The translations under genes were made by a program, and so were the position numbers. Below, in pieces: positions 54,069-62,543 of a stretch of DNA of 64,000 nucleotides (positions within the stretch are counted from its first letter, which is position 1; each line of letters starts with the position of its first letter). The notes under the pieces were generated by a model, which was given only the letters and a program-made list of their open reading frames with translations, was not told the DNA's origin and did not search any database. Source of the DNA: Tissierellales bacterium (lineage in GTDB: Bacteria; Bacillota; Clostridia; Tissierellales; Sedimentibacteraceae); the NCBI GenBank assembly GCA_018433765.1, contig JAHDQO010000001.1:124001-188000 (forward strand), given 5' to 3'.

Positions 54069-54452
54069 TTAAACTCGTGTTAAGCTATACACATCAAAAT
54101 AAACATTTCTTACCTTGAAAGAAGGTGGACTAGTATAACGCAATCTAAATTTATCATAACCTGTATATCTTTTAGGACAAAAATATGGGTGTTCTAAGAA
54201 TAACCTTTCATCACTTACCCAGAGAGGTACGTCTAATTCACTTAGCAATAACTTGTATTCAATTATTGCAGAAGCTATGGTAAGAAATATAAGTTCATCT
54301 TCATTACATAAATCTAAATTAATAGGATTGTTATACAGTTCTTTCATAAATCCTTCATTCTTAAATTTTAAGTATTCTAATAATTGACTTAATGCTAAAT
54401 TTTCATTCTTATAATCATATAATTCCTTTAAATATTTATTACCAATTATCAT
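54069..54452 (-). CDS. Unknown protein, partner of a broken nucleotidyltransferase gene
   Basis: A 127-residue soluble protein (IIGNKYLKELYDYKNENLAL at the start; LWVSDERLFLEHPYFCPKRY near 80) with no motif I can identify. Its start overlaps the end of the DUF6036-like remnant by 14 bp, so the two were once co-translated. It may be the second component of a small toxin-antitoxin-like or accessory pair. It appears intact, while its partner is not. Confidence 0.55.
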   Translation of the reverse strand: MIIGNKYLKELYDYKNENLALSQLLEYLKFKNEGFMKELYNNPINLDLCNEDELIFLTIASAIIEYKLLLSELDVPLWVSDERLFLEHPYFCPKRYTGYDKFRLRYTSPPSFKVRNVYFDVYSLTRV

Positions 54453-54825
54453 ATCCTAGATCCTTTCCTAAATAATGTATAAATATTTCTTGCCTCTGTC
54501 CTTTTACTATCTTCTTCGGTACATATTCATATACTATTTCTAATAGTTCTTTTTTACTTTTTATATTTAAATCCTTACAAAGTATATATGCGTCATAAAA
54601 GTCATTTGAAGGTTCTGATCTTGCAGACATTACCTTCATAGCTTCTTTCTAAATCAAAACTTTTCCCTACGTCATTTAGTATATTTTCAAATATTTTGAA
54701 ATTGTCTTTACTAAAAATACAGTCGATATCTTTAGTTGCAGGACGTCCATCATAAAGTAAATTCATGATAGAACCTCCATATACAGTTATTTCTATCTAA
54801 ATATTTACTATTCATATTATTTACA
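54439..54825 (-). pseudogene. DUF6036-like nucleotidyltransferase, broken by frameshifts
   Basis: Three consecutive frames together give a recognisable protein: NSKYLDRN, then TVYGGSIMNLLYDGRPATKD, IDCIFSKDNFKIF (the nucleotidyltransferase core with D-x-D), then KVMSARSEPSNDFYDAYILC and KSKKELLEIVYEYVPKK. At least two frame changes separate these parts. The family includes AbiEii-like toxins and antitoxin-type nucleotidyltransferases. Confidence 0.7.
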
Positions 54826-55125
54826 CCTTTTCTAAATCGTTTTATACTTATATTATACCTGTTGTTATTATTAAGTTCAACTAAATAAAAGCTTTAAGAA
54901 AAAGGTGTTTTCAATATATATAGTTAGTAGTATTTTTGCATATCAAAAGATAACGAATAATGTAGAAGTGTAAAAAAGTTTGGAAATATATAGTTGAATA
55001 TGAAAATCTATAATGATATTATATAAAGTAAAGCTTTATTTTTATAGTATTTATAATAAAATATCTTAAAGTTAATAGCTGTTAATGTGATATAGCAAAA
55101 CACAATAATTTAAGTGGAGAAAGAC
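54826..55125. other. AT-rich gap before the broken propeller-like gene
   Basis: I see no gene and no clear promoter with both elements. A segment AATATATAGTTGAATATGA (near 54985) resembles one at 16429-16445. Confidence 0.4.
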
Positions 55126-56329
55126 ATGAATTTAATTGATTTAAGAAATTTTGAGTATGAGTTAAATAAAATAATTTTATTTGAAAATAGTGAGTTTATT
55201 TTTAGCAATACAGAATGCGAAGATGGAGTTTTTAAAAGGTATTTTTATAAATATGACATGAATAATAAACATATAAATAAGATAAATAAAATAGGTATAG
55301 ATACTTGTGAGACTGCTTGCTATAATGATTGCATTTTTAATAACTATATATATACTAACTCATATAAAGTACAGGGTGATGAGGCAGAAACTTCTATTTA
55401 TAAGGTTAGTCTTATAAATGGAGAAATAGACAGACTATATACTATACATAAAGAAGTAAGTGTTATTTTTTTGAGTGAGAGATATGTAGTTTTAAGAGGT
55501 ACCAATTTTGAAATTGATGAAGAACATTCTGATATATATAAAGATATTTATGGTGAGTATGACTATGCTATTTTATGCGATTTAACAGATAAAAAAGAAT
55601 ATGAAATAAGAGATAAAAGAATTATTTTAGGAATTAGAGATTACTTTATTCCTTACATTGTTAAGGGCAGAAGATATATAGTTTTTGAAGAAGCTTATAT
55701 GGAAGATTGGGAACTTGAAGAGATGTTTATCCAAGAAATTAATAAAGAAAATATTTATAGAAATGGCTATAGGAAGTATTAATATTATATCTCTAGACAC
55801 ATTTGCCGAATCTATAAAAAGTAATTATGAAGCAATTCCATTTAATCAAATTCATAAGACAGAACTTAATGCATGGACAAGATATTTTAGCATGGATGAT
55901 ATAAATATTTATTATAGAGTAAAAGATTTCGATAGCAAAATTCAATGTATATACTCAATTAACAAGAAAACACTAGAAAAAAAGCTGTTGAAGTCTATAC
56001 AGATGGATAATAGTAAATTTTCATATTCAAATAATTTAATATGGTATGATATGAAAAATTTAAAAATATATCAAATTAAAATCATAGATGATAGGATAAA
56101 GCAGGTTAAAGAGATTTTTGATGAAGATTTTGTTTATCAATATGATGAATTGAAGGAAGATTTCGAAGGGGTAATTAATAACTATTTTATAACGAGTTTT
56201 TGGACAGAAGACAATAATGGAGATGATTTTAAGAGTTTTGTTAAAATAAGAGATATTAAAAATAAAGCTACAGATATTTACGAAGGTGTATGTATGATAA
56301 TTAAAGATACCATAATATTATTCAAATAG
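55126..56329 (+). pseudogene. Unknown ~400-residue protein split by a frameshift
   Basis: The first frame (55126-55782) reads NLIDLRNFEYELNKIILFEN and ends after ENIYRNGYRKY. The second frame, overlapping from about 55760, continues AIGSINIISLDTFAESIKSN to 56329. Both parts are rich in short alternating strands with aromatic and acidic residues (YYRVKDFDSKIQCIYSI), like a beta-propeller. One indel near 55760 would restore a single product. ATG 55126 has GGAGA 5-6 bases upstream. No family recognised. A sequencing error cannot be ruled out. Confidence 0.55.
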
Positions 56330-56400
56330 TTATTTAGGTTAGTATAAAATCACAATGGATACGAGTAATGTCAACGGTTGCGTATTTGATTACCTTCTAA

Positions 56401-56667
56401 ATTAAAGATTGGGTTCCTATAGCATGTCATATTGGATATGATATCTCTCCTAAAAATAGAAGAAAAGGATACGGTAAAATTATATTAAAATTAGGTTTGG
56501 AAAGAGCAAAGCTAATTGGATTGAAAAAGGTATTAGTGACTTGCCAAGTTGATAATCAAGGATATATAACTATTATTGAAACAAATAATGGTGTTTTTGA
56601 GTCAGAAATTTTAGATACATTAACTAATAAGTTGCTAAAAAGATATTGGATAGAATTAGACGATTAA
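56401..56667 (+). pseudogene. GNAT acetyltransferase C-terminal remnant
   Basis: An open frame without a start gives CHIGYDISPKNRRKGYGKI then LKLGLERAKLIGLKKVLVTC, the acetyl-CoA-binding motif A (RRKGYG) and following helix of a GNAT domain. The N-terminal third is lost: a stop codon stands directly before it, and 56330-56400 is unrecognisable. The end (LLKRYWIELDD) looks native. Confidence 0.7.
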
Positions 56668-56682
56668 GGAGTTGAAGTAATT

Positions 56683-57288
56683 ATGAAAAAAAGAAAAGAA
56701 AAAGGTATTATAAGAGAGGTATTAGAATGGTGTTTATGTATTTGTGCAGCTTTTGTAATAGTATCATTTCTTAATAGCGAGGTATACGCATTAACTGAAG
56801 TACAGCAATGTTCTATGGAGAATACATTGTTTGAGGGAGAAAAATTATATGTAGACAAGATTGCATATCATTTTAGTGAGCCTAAAGCTGGTGACATTAT
56901 TATATTTCTTCAAAATGAAATAAATGAAGGCTTTTATGATAGAATTTTAAACGTAGTAGAAGATATGAAAATGAAGTTTGATGGTGAAAAGCGTAGAAAT
57001 AGATTTGTTAAGAGAGTAATAGGAGTTCCAGGTGATAAAATTAACATTAAAGATGAAAAAGTATATATAAATAATAAACTATTAAATGAAACATACATTA
57101 AAGGTAATACAATTAAAAGAACATTAGAATATCCTGTTATTGTACCAGAAGGAAAACTTTTTGTGATGGGAGATAATAGAGAAAATAGTAATGATAGTAG
57201 ATCATTCGGTTTAGTAGATAAAAAGAGTGTTGAAGGTAAAGTAATATATAGACTTTGGCCAATAAATAGATTAGGAAGTTTAGAATAG
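56683..57288 (+). CDS. lepB: Signal peptidase I
   Basis: A 201-residue membrane-bound serine protease cleaving signal peptides of secreted proteins. One N-terminal anchor (about residues 15-32) is followed by the catalytic Ser44 in CSMENTLF, Lys110 in FVKRVIGVPGDKI and the GDNRENSNDSRSFG box (about 165-178). The Ser box usually reads SMxPT; here it is SMENT. AAGGAG precedes the ATG. The nitroreductase gene follows closely. Clostridia often carry several lepB genes, so this may be an accessory copy. Confidence 0.94.
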   Translation: MKKRKEKGIIREVLEWCLCICAAFVIVSFLNSEVYALTEVQQCSMENTLFEGEKLYVDKIAYHFSEPKAGDIIIFLQNEINEGFYDRILNVVEDMKMKFDGEKRRNRFVKRVIGVPGDKINIKDEKVYINNKLLNETYIKGNTIKRTLEYPVIVPEGKLFVMGDNRENSNDSRSFGLVDKKSVEGKVIYRLWPINRLGSLE

Positions 57289-57308
57289 TTTAAAGGATGT
57301 GTCAATAT

Positions 57309-58130
57309 ATGCAAAAGTTCAAAACATATTTAGAAAAACCTTTAAAAGGAATAACAGTTATTGAACTTCCATTCAATGCTGCTGAAATTTTCAATATAAA
57401 AAAAGGAACAATTAGAGTATATGGTAAAATCAATGGAATAGATTACAGAAACAAGCTTATTTCAAGAGGTAATGGAAAATATGTAATGAGTGTAGATAAA
57501 AAGATGCAGAAAAGAATAGGTTTTTGCGGAGATAAAATTGAAATTGAGATAAGCATGCAACTTGATGAGTCAGCTATGTATGGTTCAGGAGACCGTACGA
57601 GTATAAAAAGCGAGTCATGTAATGTTGATGTTTTAACAGCCATTAAATCAAGACGAAGTATAAGGGTGTTTACATCAAAAGATGTGGAAAAATCAAAAAT
57701 AGAAACTATTCTTGAAGCAGGTTTTTGTGCACCTAATGCAAAAGGAAAGAGACCGTGGCATTTTCTTGTAACAAAAAATAAGGATTTTTTATCAAAGATA
57801 GCAGATAGCAATAACCATAAATCATTTAATACAGCAAATTGCTGTATTATAGTTTGCGGAGATAAGAACATGGAGGGAATAAATGAGTTCTTGCTAGAGG
57901 ACTGCTCTACTTCAGCTCAAAATATTTTACTTGCTGCTCAAGGCTTAGGATTAGGAGCTGTATGGTGTGGTTTATTAAAGACATGTTCAAGATATAAATA
58001 CATACTTGACTACTTTAATGTTCCAAACAAAATTATTCCTATTGCAGTAATTGCATTAGGTTATCCTGCTGAAAAAAAAGAAAATACTCCAAGATATGAT
58101 GGAACTAAAGTTCATTGGGAAGTATGGTAG
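57309..58130 (+). CDS. DUF1905-nitroreductase fusion protein
   Basis: A 273-residue two-domain protein. Residues 1-90 (FKTYLEKPLKGITVIELPFN, then NIKKGTIRVYGKINGIDYR) are a DUF1905-like small beta-barrel. Residues about 110-273 are a nitroreductase (AIKSRRSIRVFTSKDVEKSK, APNAKGKRPWHFLV, AAQGLGLGAVWCGLL, ALGYPAEKK), an FMN enzyme reducing nitro or quinone compounds with NAD(P)H. The fusion is unusual. ATG 57309 is used, with AAAGGA 11 bases upstream; ATG 57297 overlaps that site. Only 20 bp from lepB. Confidence 0.85.
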   Translation: MQKFKTYLEKPLKGITVIELPFNAAEIFNIKKGTIRVYGKINGIDYRNKLISRGNGKYVMSVDKKMQKRIGFCGDKIEIEISMQLDESAMYGSGDRTSIKSESCNVDVLTAIKSRRSIRVFTSKDVEKSKIETILEAGFCAPNAKGKRPWHFLVTKNKDFLSKIADSNNHKSFNTANCCIIVCGDKNMEGINEFLLEDCSTSAQNILLAAQGLGLGAVWCGLLKTCSRYKYILDYFNVPNKIIPIAVIALGYPAEKKENTPRYDGTKVHWEVW

Positions 58131-58229
58131 ATAACACATAGAAAATTATACATTAGTTTAAAAAAAGAACTTATGTAATTATTTATATAATATTAGTAAT
58201 AAAAAACAGATATTTTTTTGGAGGTTAAT

Positions 58230-58745
58230 GTGAAAAAAATAATATTATCTATTTGTTTTGCTGCAATATTATTACAAGGCTGTTCAGCTAAAACAAATGA
58301 CAGTGTAGAGTACAATAAGCAAATACAATTATTAGAGGAAAAAATAGATTTTTTGGAAAAGAAAGTTGAGAATTATGAAGAAGCTGATAACAAATTTTCA
58401 ATACTAAGTAATTTATCTTTAGAATTTGTTAGAGCACATACTACAGGAGATATTGATAAGCTTAAGTCACTTATTTCAGATGACATAACCTTACTAGAAA
58501 AGGATAATGAAATATATAGAGTTTGTGGAGAAGATATAACTTATACCTTGTATGACGAAAGTAGACAAACTAAATATTTAGATATGGTAGTTCAAGGTTA
58601 TGCTTATGATCAGCAAAATGAAACTTATCATATTAATATATCTGAATTTTATGAAGGGAATTTTGCAGGCGGATATTTTTTAAATCTTACTTATAAAAAA
58701 TTTAACGATGGCTGGAAAGTAATAAATTTTGAACTTGATATTTAA
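58230..58745 (+). CDS. Small lipoprotein with coiled coil and NTF2-like tail
   Basis: A 171-residue lipoprotein. The GTG start (GGAGG 5 bases upstream) leads into signal KKIILSICFAAILLQ and the lipobox Cys in LQGCSAK. Then follow a short coiled coil (QIQLLEEKIDFLEKKVENYE) and a C-terminal domain (about 65-171: SNLSLEFVRAHTTGDIDKLK ... GWKVINFELDI) with the strand/helix pattern of NTF2-like/DUF4829-type domains. The role is unknown; it is secreted and anchored to the membrane. Confidence 0.78.
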   Translation: MKKIILSICFAAILLQGCSAKTNDSVEYNKQIQLLEEKIDFLEKKVENYEEADNKFSILSNLSLEFVRAHTTGDIDKLKSLISDDITLLEKDNEIYRVCGEDITYTLYDESRQTKYLDMVVQGYAYDQQNETYHINISEFYEGNFAGGYFLNLTYKKFNDGWKVINFELDI

Positions 58746-58877
58746 ATATTTTAATTCACTAAAATTAAAGTTTATTTAAAAGCATGGTAGTTAAAATTCA
58801 AAGCATTAGCAAGCATAAATATGCAAAAAAGAATGATAACAGGTTATTCTTAAAAACTACAGATAGATTTTAAACTT

Positions 58878-59045
58878 ATGTCATGTCCAGATTTAGAATA
58901 TCCTTTACTATTAGAAATTGAGAAATCTGCTAAAACGTTAGATGCAGCATATAATAAAGAATTAATTTTAAAAAAATTTATAGACAGATATAATTTAGAT
59001 AATCGAATCATATATAAAGAAACGCCATATTTATTAAAAACGTAG
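58878..59045 (+). CDS. Hypothetical 55-aa protein, probably a gene fragment
   Basis: An ATG frame reading SCPDLEYPLLLEIEKSAKTL then RIIYKETPYLLKT. It has no ribosome site and no recognised family. It lies in a 343-bp gap that otherwise contains nothing I can identify, and may be the end of a lost gene. Confidence 0.3.
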   Translation: MSCPDLEYPLLLEIEKSAKTLDAAYNKELILKKFIDRYNLDNRIIYKETPYLLKT

Positions 59046-59088
59046 ATATACTAAAATAGATTTATAAATTATACATTATAGACTGGAA

Positions 59089-59847
59089 GTGAATATTATA
59101 TTAGAAAAAGGATTTTATCAATATATACGTTCAATAAGAATTGATAAAAGTAATGTTTCTGCTGAATATTATCCATTTTGTTTAAAATCTGTACAAGAGT
59201 TAAATGAATTAGAATTAAATCCTAATGTTACATTTATTGTTGGAGAAAATGGAAGCGGAAAATCAACTTTACTAGAAGCAATAGCTGTTGCTTTTGGATT
59301 TAACCCTGAGGGCGGCAGTAAAAATTTCAACTTTAATACTCAAGAAACTCATTCAAACTTGTCAAAATCATTGAGATTAACAAAAGGTGTAAAAAAACCT
59401 AATGATGGTTATTTTTTGAGAGCAGAAAGTTTTTATAATGTAGCATCAAACATTGATCAATTAGATAAAGAAGGATTTTCACCTCCTTTAATAGATTCAT
59501 ATGGCGGCATATCTCTTCACAAACAATCACATGGCGAGTCTTTTATGTCATTATTAATTCATAGGTTTGGAGGTAAAGGATTGTATATTTTAGATGAGCC
59601 TGAAGCAGCCTTATCACCGACAAGACAACTAGCTTTATTAAGGAGACTTCACGAATTAGTTACAGATGATTCGCAGTTTATTATAGCAACACACTCACCA
59701 ATAATTATGAGTTATCCAAATGCAACCATTTATAGTGTTGATGATAATTATAAAATACTTAAATATGAAGAAACAGAGCACTTTAAGATAACAAAGGACT
59801 TTATGGACAATCCAGTAAGAATGCTAAAATATATAATGGAAGATTAA
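59089..59847 (+). CDS. AAA family ATPase (ABC-type, COG3910-like)
   Basis: A 252-residue soluble ATPase. Walker A is GENGSGKSTLLEA (near residue 52), the signature-like region is GISLHKQSHGESFM, Walker B is LYILDEPEAALSP (about 166) and the switch His is in IIATHSPIIM. Compact AAA proteins like this act in DNA repair, phage defence or antibiotic response; no partner gene gives a clue here. The GTG at 59089 sits inside the GGAAG ribosome site; ATT 59095 or ATA 59098 would have proper spacing, so the true start may be non-AUG. Confidence 0.85.
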   Translation: MNIILEKGFYQYIRSIRIDKSNVSAEYYPFCLKSVQELNELELNPNVTFIVGENGSGKSTLLEAIAVAFGFNPEGGSKNFNFNTQETHSNLSKSLRLTKGVKKPNDGYFLRAESFYNVASNIDQLDKEGFSPPLIDSYGGISLHKQSHGESFMSLLIHRFGGKGLYILDEPEAALSPTRQLALLRRLHELVTDDSQFIIATHSPIIMSYPNATIYSVDDNYKILKYEETEHFKITKDFMDNPVRMLKYIMED

Positions 59848-59916
59848 AATTAATAATAATATGCATTGACTAAAATAAGCAATAGTAAAACAATATTCGG
59901 AGGATAAGTTTGTATT

Positions 59917-60954
59917 ATGAAAAAAGTAAAAAAATTAAAAAAGGGTTCTAACATAGCGGTTATATCACCTTCTAATGGATTACCAAGCTTATTTCCACAA
60001 ATATATGAACTTGGTTTAAAGAATTTAGAAGAAATATTTGGATTTAATATTATAGAATTACCTTCAGCTAGAATGTCAGTAGAAGAACTATATAAAAATC
60101 CAAAATTACGTGCAGATGATATTAATAGAGCGTTTAAAGATGACAGTATTGATGGGATAATATGTTCAATTGGCGGTTACGAATCAGTTAGAATACTTGA
60201 ATATTTAGATGTAAATATTATTAAAAATAATCCAAAGTTTATTATGGGATTTTCAGATGCTACAACATTTTTAACATACTTTAACAAACTAGGTTTAGTA
60301 ACTTTTTACGGACCTTCTGTAATGGCAGGCTTAGCTCAATTGAGAAATTTACCCTTAAAGTATACAAAGCATTTAGAAGATATTCTTATAAACAATGTTA
60401 TTCCATATAAATATACTCCGTATAATAGTTGGACAGAAGGCTATAAAGATTGGTCTAATTCTAATACTATTGGTCAATGTACAGAGTTTACAGTTAATGA
60501 AGATGGGTACGAGTTTTTGCTTGGAAAAGATGAATGTGAAGGTGAGTTATGGGGAGGATGTATAGAAGTACTTGAATTTTTAAAAGGTACTAAATATTGG
60601 CCTGACACAGATTTTTGGAATAATAAAATAATTTTTCTAGAAACATCTGAAGATAAACCGACTCCAATGAACGTAGGAGAAATGTTAAGAAATTATGGAA
60701 TTCAAGGAATTCTAAACAAGATAAAGGGATTAATCGTTGCAAGACCTAAAGATTATACTAAAGAAGAAAAGGCTGAACTTAAAAAAATAATTACTGATAT
60801 TTTGACAATCGAATTTAATATTAATAATATACCAGTAGTTTTCAATATGGATTTTGGACATACAGACCCTAAGGTAATATTACCGATTGGTTGTAAAGTT
60901 AAAATTATACCAACAAACAAAGAAATTATTCTTGTAGAAAGTCCTTTTTTGTAA
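59917..60954 (+). CDS. S66 family LD-carboxypeptidase-like protein (MccF-like)
   Basis: A 345-residue serine peptidase of family S66. Blocks: IAVISPSNGLPSLFPQIYEL, SIGGYESVRILEYLD and IMGFSDATTFLTYFNKLG (the nucleophile Ser in GFSD), then WGGCIEVLEFLKGTKYW, FLETSEDKPTP (Glu) and FNMDFGHTDPK (His). This is a complete Ser-Glu-His set. The family cleaves LD-bonds of murein tripeptides or detoxifies microcin C-type compounds. CGGAGG lies rather far (about 13 bases) upstream of the ATG. Confidence 0.92.
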   Translation: MKKVKKLKKGSNIAVISPSNGLPSLFPQIYELGLKNLEEIFGFNIIELPSARMSVEELYKNPKLRADDINRAFKDDSIDGIICSIGGYESVRILEYLDVNIIKNNPKFIMGFSDATTFLTYFNKLGLVTFYGPSVMAGLAQLRNLPLKYTKHLEDILINNVIPYKYTPYNSWTEGYKDWSNSNTIGQCTEFTVNEDGYEFLLGKDECEGELWGGCIEVLEFLKGTKYWPDTDFWNNKIIFLETSEDKPTPMNVGEMLRNYGIQGILNKIKGLIVARPKDYTKEEKAELKKIITDILTIEFNINNIPVVFNMDFGHTDPKVILPIGCKVKIIPTNKEIILVESPFL

Positions 60955-61127
60955 ACTTAAAGAAAATAGATAAATATATTTTGATTAGTTTTATATAAAA
61001 ATTATGAAATTCAGTTCTTTATTAGGATTATTATAAAGTACTATATTACAAAAATATTTTAGTTTTGACATGTAGAATTTAGCAATAAAATTATATTATA
61101 TATTAAAATATGAAAGGAGTAATAACT

Positions 61128-61514
61128 TTGAAAGCAAAAATAAGTCTTGTTACAATTTGGACAAATAATATTGATAAGATGAAGAAATTTTACAATGATA
61201 TACTAGGTTTTAAAATTAAAAACGACTTAGGTAATTATGTTGAATTTGATAACGATGGAGTAAGATTTGCAATTTGTATGAGAGATGTAATGTATGATTA
61301 CAGTGAAGAATATTATAAGCAAGTGAACGGACAAGTATTAGAATTAGCATTTCCTTGCTCTAGTGCACTAGATGTTGATAAAACATATTCTGATTTAGTT
61401 GAGAAAGGTGTGAGTTTTATACATGAACCACAAAATATGCCTTGGAACCAAAGATCTGCTTTATTTTCTGATCCTGATGGAAATATACATGAAATTTTTG
61501 CAGAATTATTGTGA
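61128..61514 (+). CDS. VOC/glyoxalase family protein
   Basis: A 128-residue vicinal-oxygen-chelate protein of two beta-alpha-beta3 units: KISLVTIWTNNIDKMKKFYN starts the first, LELAFPCSSALDVDKTYSDL the second, and it ends RSALFSDPDGNIHEIFAEL with the Glu metal ligand. Members include dioxygenases, fosfomycin or bleomycin resistance proteins. TTG 61128 is used, because AAAGGAG at 61113-61119 is 8 bases before it and would lie inside a product starting at ATG 61110. Confidence 0.85.
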   Translation: MKAKISLVTIWTNNIDKMKKFYNDILGFKIKNDLGNYVEFDNDGVRFAICMRDVMYDYSEEYYKQVNGQVLELAFPCSSALDVDKTYSDLVEKGVSFIHEPQNMPWNQRSALFSDPDGNIHEIFAELL

Positions 61515-61599
61515 TATATAATTTTAAGTACTATTTTTTAACATATCATGAAAAAATACTATCCAATATATAATAATAATACTTAGAAAACCGATAATA

Positions 61600-61630
61600 G
61601 AAAACAGTTTTAATTTAAGCTGTTTTTTTT
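61600..61630 (+). terminator. Terminator after VOC gene
   Basis: The stem AAACAG/CTGTTT with an AT loop is followed by a long T-run. Confidence 0.75.
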
Positions 61631-61656
61631 ATATTATCATAAAATTATAAAAACAC

Positions 61657-61685
61657 TTGACAAAATATGTATAATGTAATAGCAT
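61657..61685 (+). promoter_or_regulatory. Possible promoter of the DUF6530-like gene
   Basis: A perfect TTGACA with a 17-bp spacer to a poor TAGCAT. Activator help or an alternative -10 is possible. An operator-like array follows directly. Confidence 0.4.
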
Positions 61686-61694
61686 TATATTGGG

Positions 61695-61733
61695 TTTAGT
61701 AATTTACTAAATTACTAAACTACTAAATTAGTA
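61695..61733 (+). promoter_or_regulatory. Array of overlapping TTTAGTAA/TTACTAAA operators
   Basis: The perfect palindrome TTTAGTAA-T-TTACTAAA (61695-61711) is followed by a third TTACTAAA-like half-site and a second palindrome TACTAA-A-TTAGTA (61721-61733). The array lies at the expected start of transcription and ends at the ribosome site, a typical repressor position. Confidence 0.6.
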
Positions 61734-61746
61734 AAGAGGAATTAAA

Positions 61747-62226
61747 ATGAAAATACCTACTACATTAAAACATAAACCTGTTATTATATCTGAAAATTAT
61801 GAAAATGTTGATGGAAGATATGCATATGATACCGATGCTAAAGGTCTTTCATTAGGACTGGCACAGTGGAACGATAGAGGAAAGGTTGAGATATCAGCTA
61901 AAGTATGGAGACATACAGGTGGAAAATGGTCTAGACAATCTGAAGAATTACCACTTCATCGTGTGCTAGATTTATCAATCCTTATATGCAAAACCATGGA
62001 ACATTTTCAAGAAGCTTATCGCTTTGAAAATTTATACGATGCAGATAAACCTAGTATTGATCGAGTACCTTTACAAGGTGATGCTATGAGCGTAGAAGTA
62101 TGTACTGACAATGCTAAAATTAATGATGACATTAAACTTTTTAATCAAGTTTTAAGTGACGATGGTGAATTGATAGCAGAAAGGTTAAAAATGTTAGGTG
62201 GAATATTGAGAAAATTAGGTTATTAG
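61747..62226 (+). CDS. DUF6530-like protein
   Basis: A 159-residue soluble protein of a conserved Firmicute family I recall as DUF6530: KIPTTLKHKPVIISENYEN, GLSLGLAQWNDRGKVEISAK, VWRHTGGKWSRQSEELPLHR and a C-terminal LIAERLKMLGGILRKLGY. No enzyme motif is evident; the function is unknown. AAAGAGGA precedes the ATG. The promoter carries an operator array, so it appears to be tightly regulated. A GIY-YIG-like remnant follows. Confidence 0.75.
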   Translation: MKIPTTLKHKPVIISENYENVDGRYAYDTDAKGLSLGLAQWNDRGKVEISAKVWRHTGGKWSRQSEELPLHRVLDLSILICKTMEHFQEAYRFENLYDADKPSIDRVPLQGDAMSVEVCTDNAKINDDIKLFNQVLSDDGELIAERLKMLGGILRKLGY

Positions 62227-62294
62227 AAACAAAACAAGAATTAAAAGAGATTTATAAGCAGATGAAATCTGATATGGGTGTAATTGCTAAATAA
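62223..62294 (+). pseudogene. GIY-YIG-like protein N-terminal remnant
   Basis: A short frame LETKQELKEIYKQMKSDMGV then a stop. It resembles the start of small GIY-YIG family proteins of Firmicutes (KQMKPDMGVF pattern). No catalytic part remains. Confidence 0.4.
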
Positions 62295-62310
62295 TTAGAA
62301 AAATGCAAAT

Positions 62311-62342
62311 AAAAAGAGAGCATGTTACTCTCTCTTTTTATT
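62311..62342 (+). terminator. Terminator after DUF6530-like gene
   Basis: The stem AAAAGAGAG/CTCTCTTTT with a CATGTTA-type loop and a following T-run. The gap 62343-62543 holds nothing else visible. Confidence 0.85.
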
Positions 62343-62543
62343 ATTTTAATATTGTTAATAATATATGATATAACTACTTGAACTGGTAATATTATTCATT
62401 TAAATGTAATTGAAGTAATAGACTTTATTACTATATTTGTAAAGATATAAAATGAGTTTAAGATTATGTTTTGAAATGTAAATTTATACATAATAACATA
62501 ATTATGATATAATAAATTATTATAAAATTAGAGGTTTAATATA

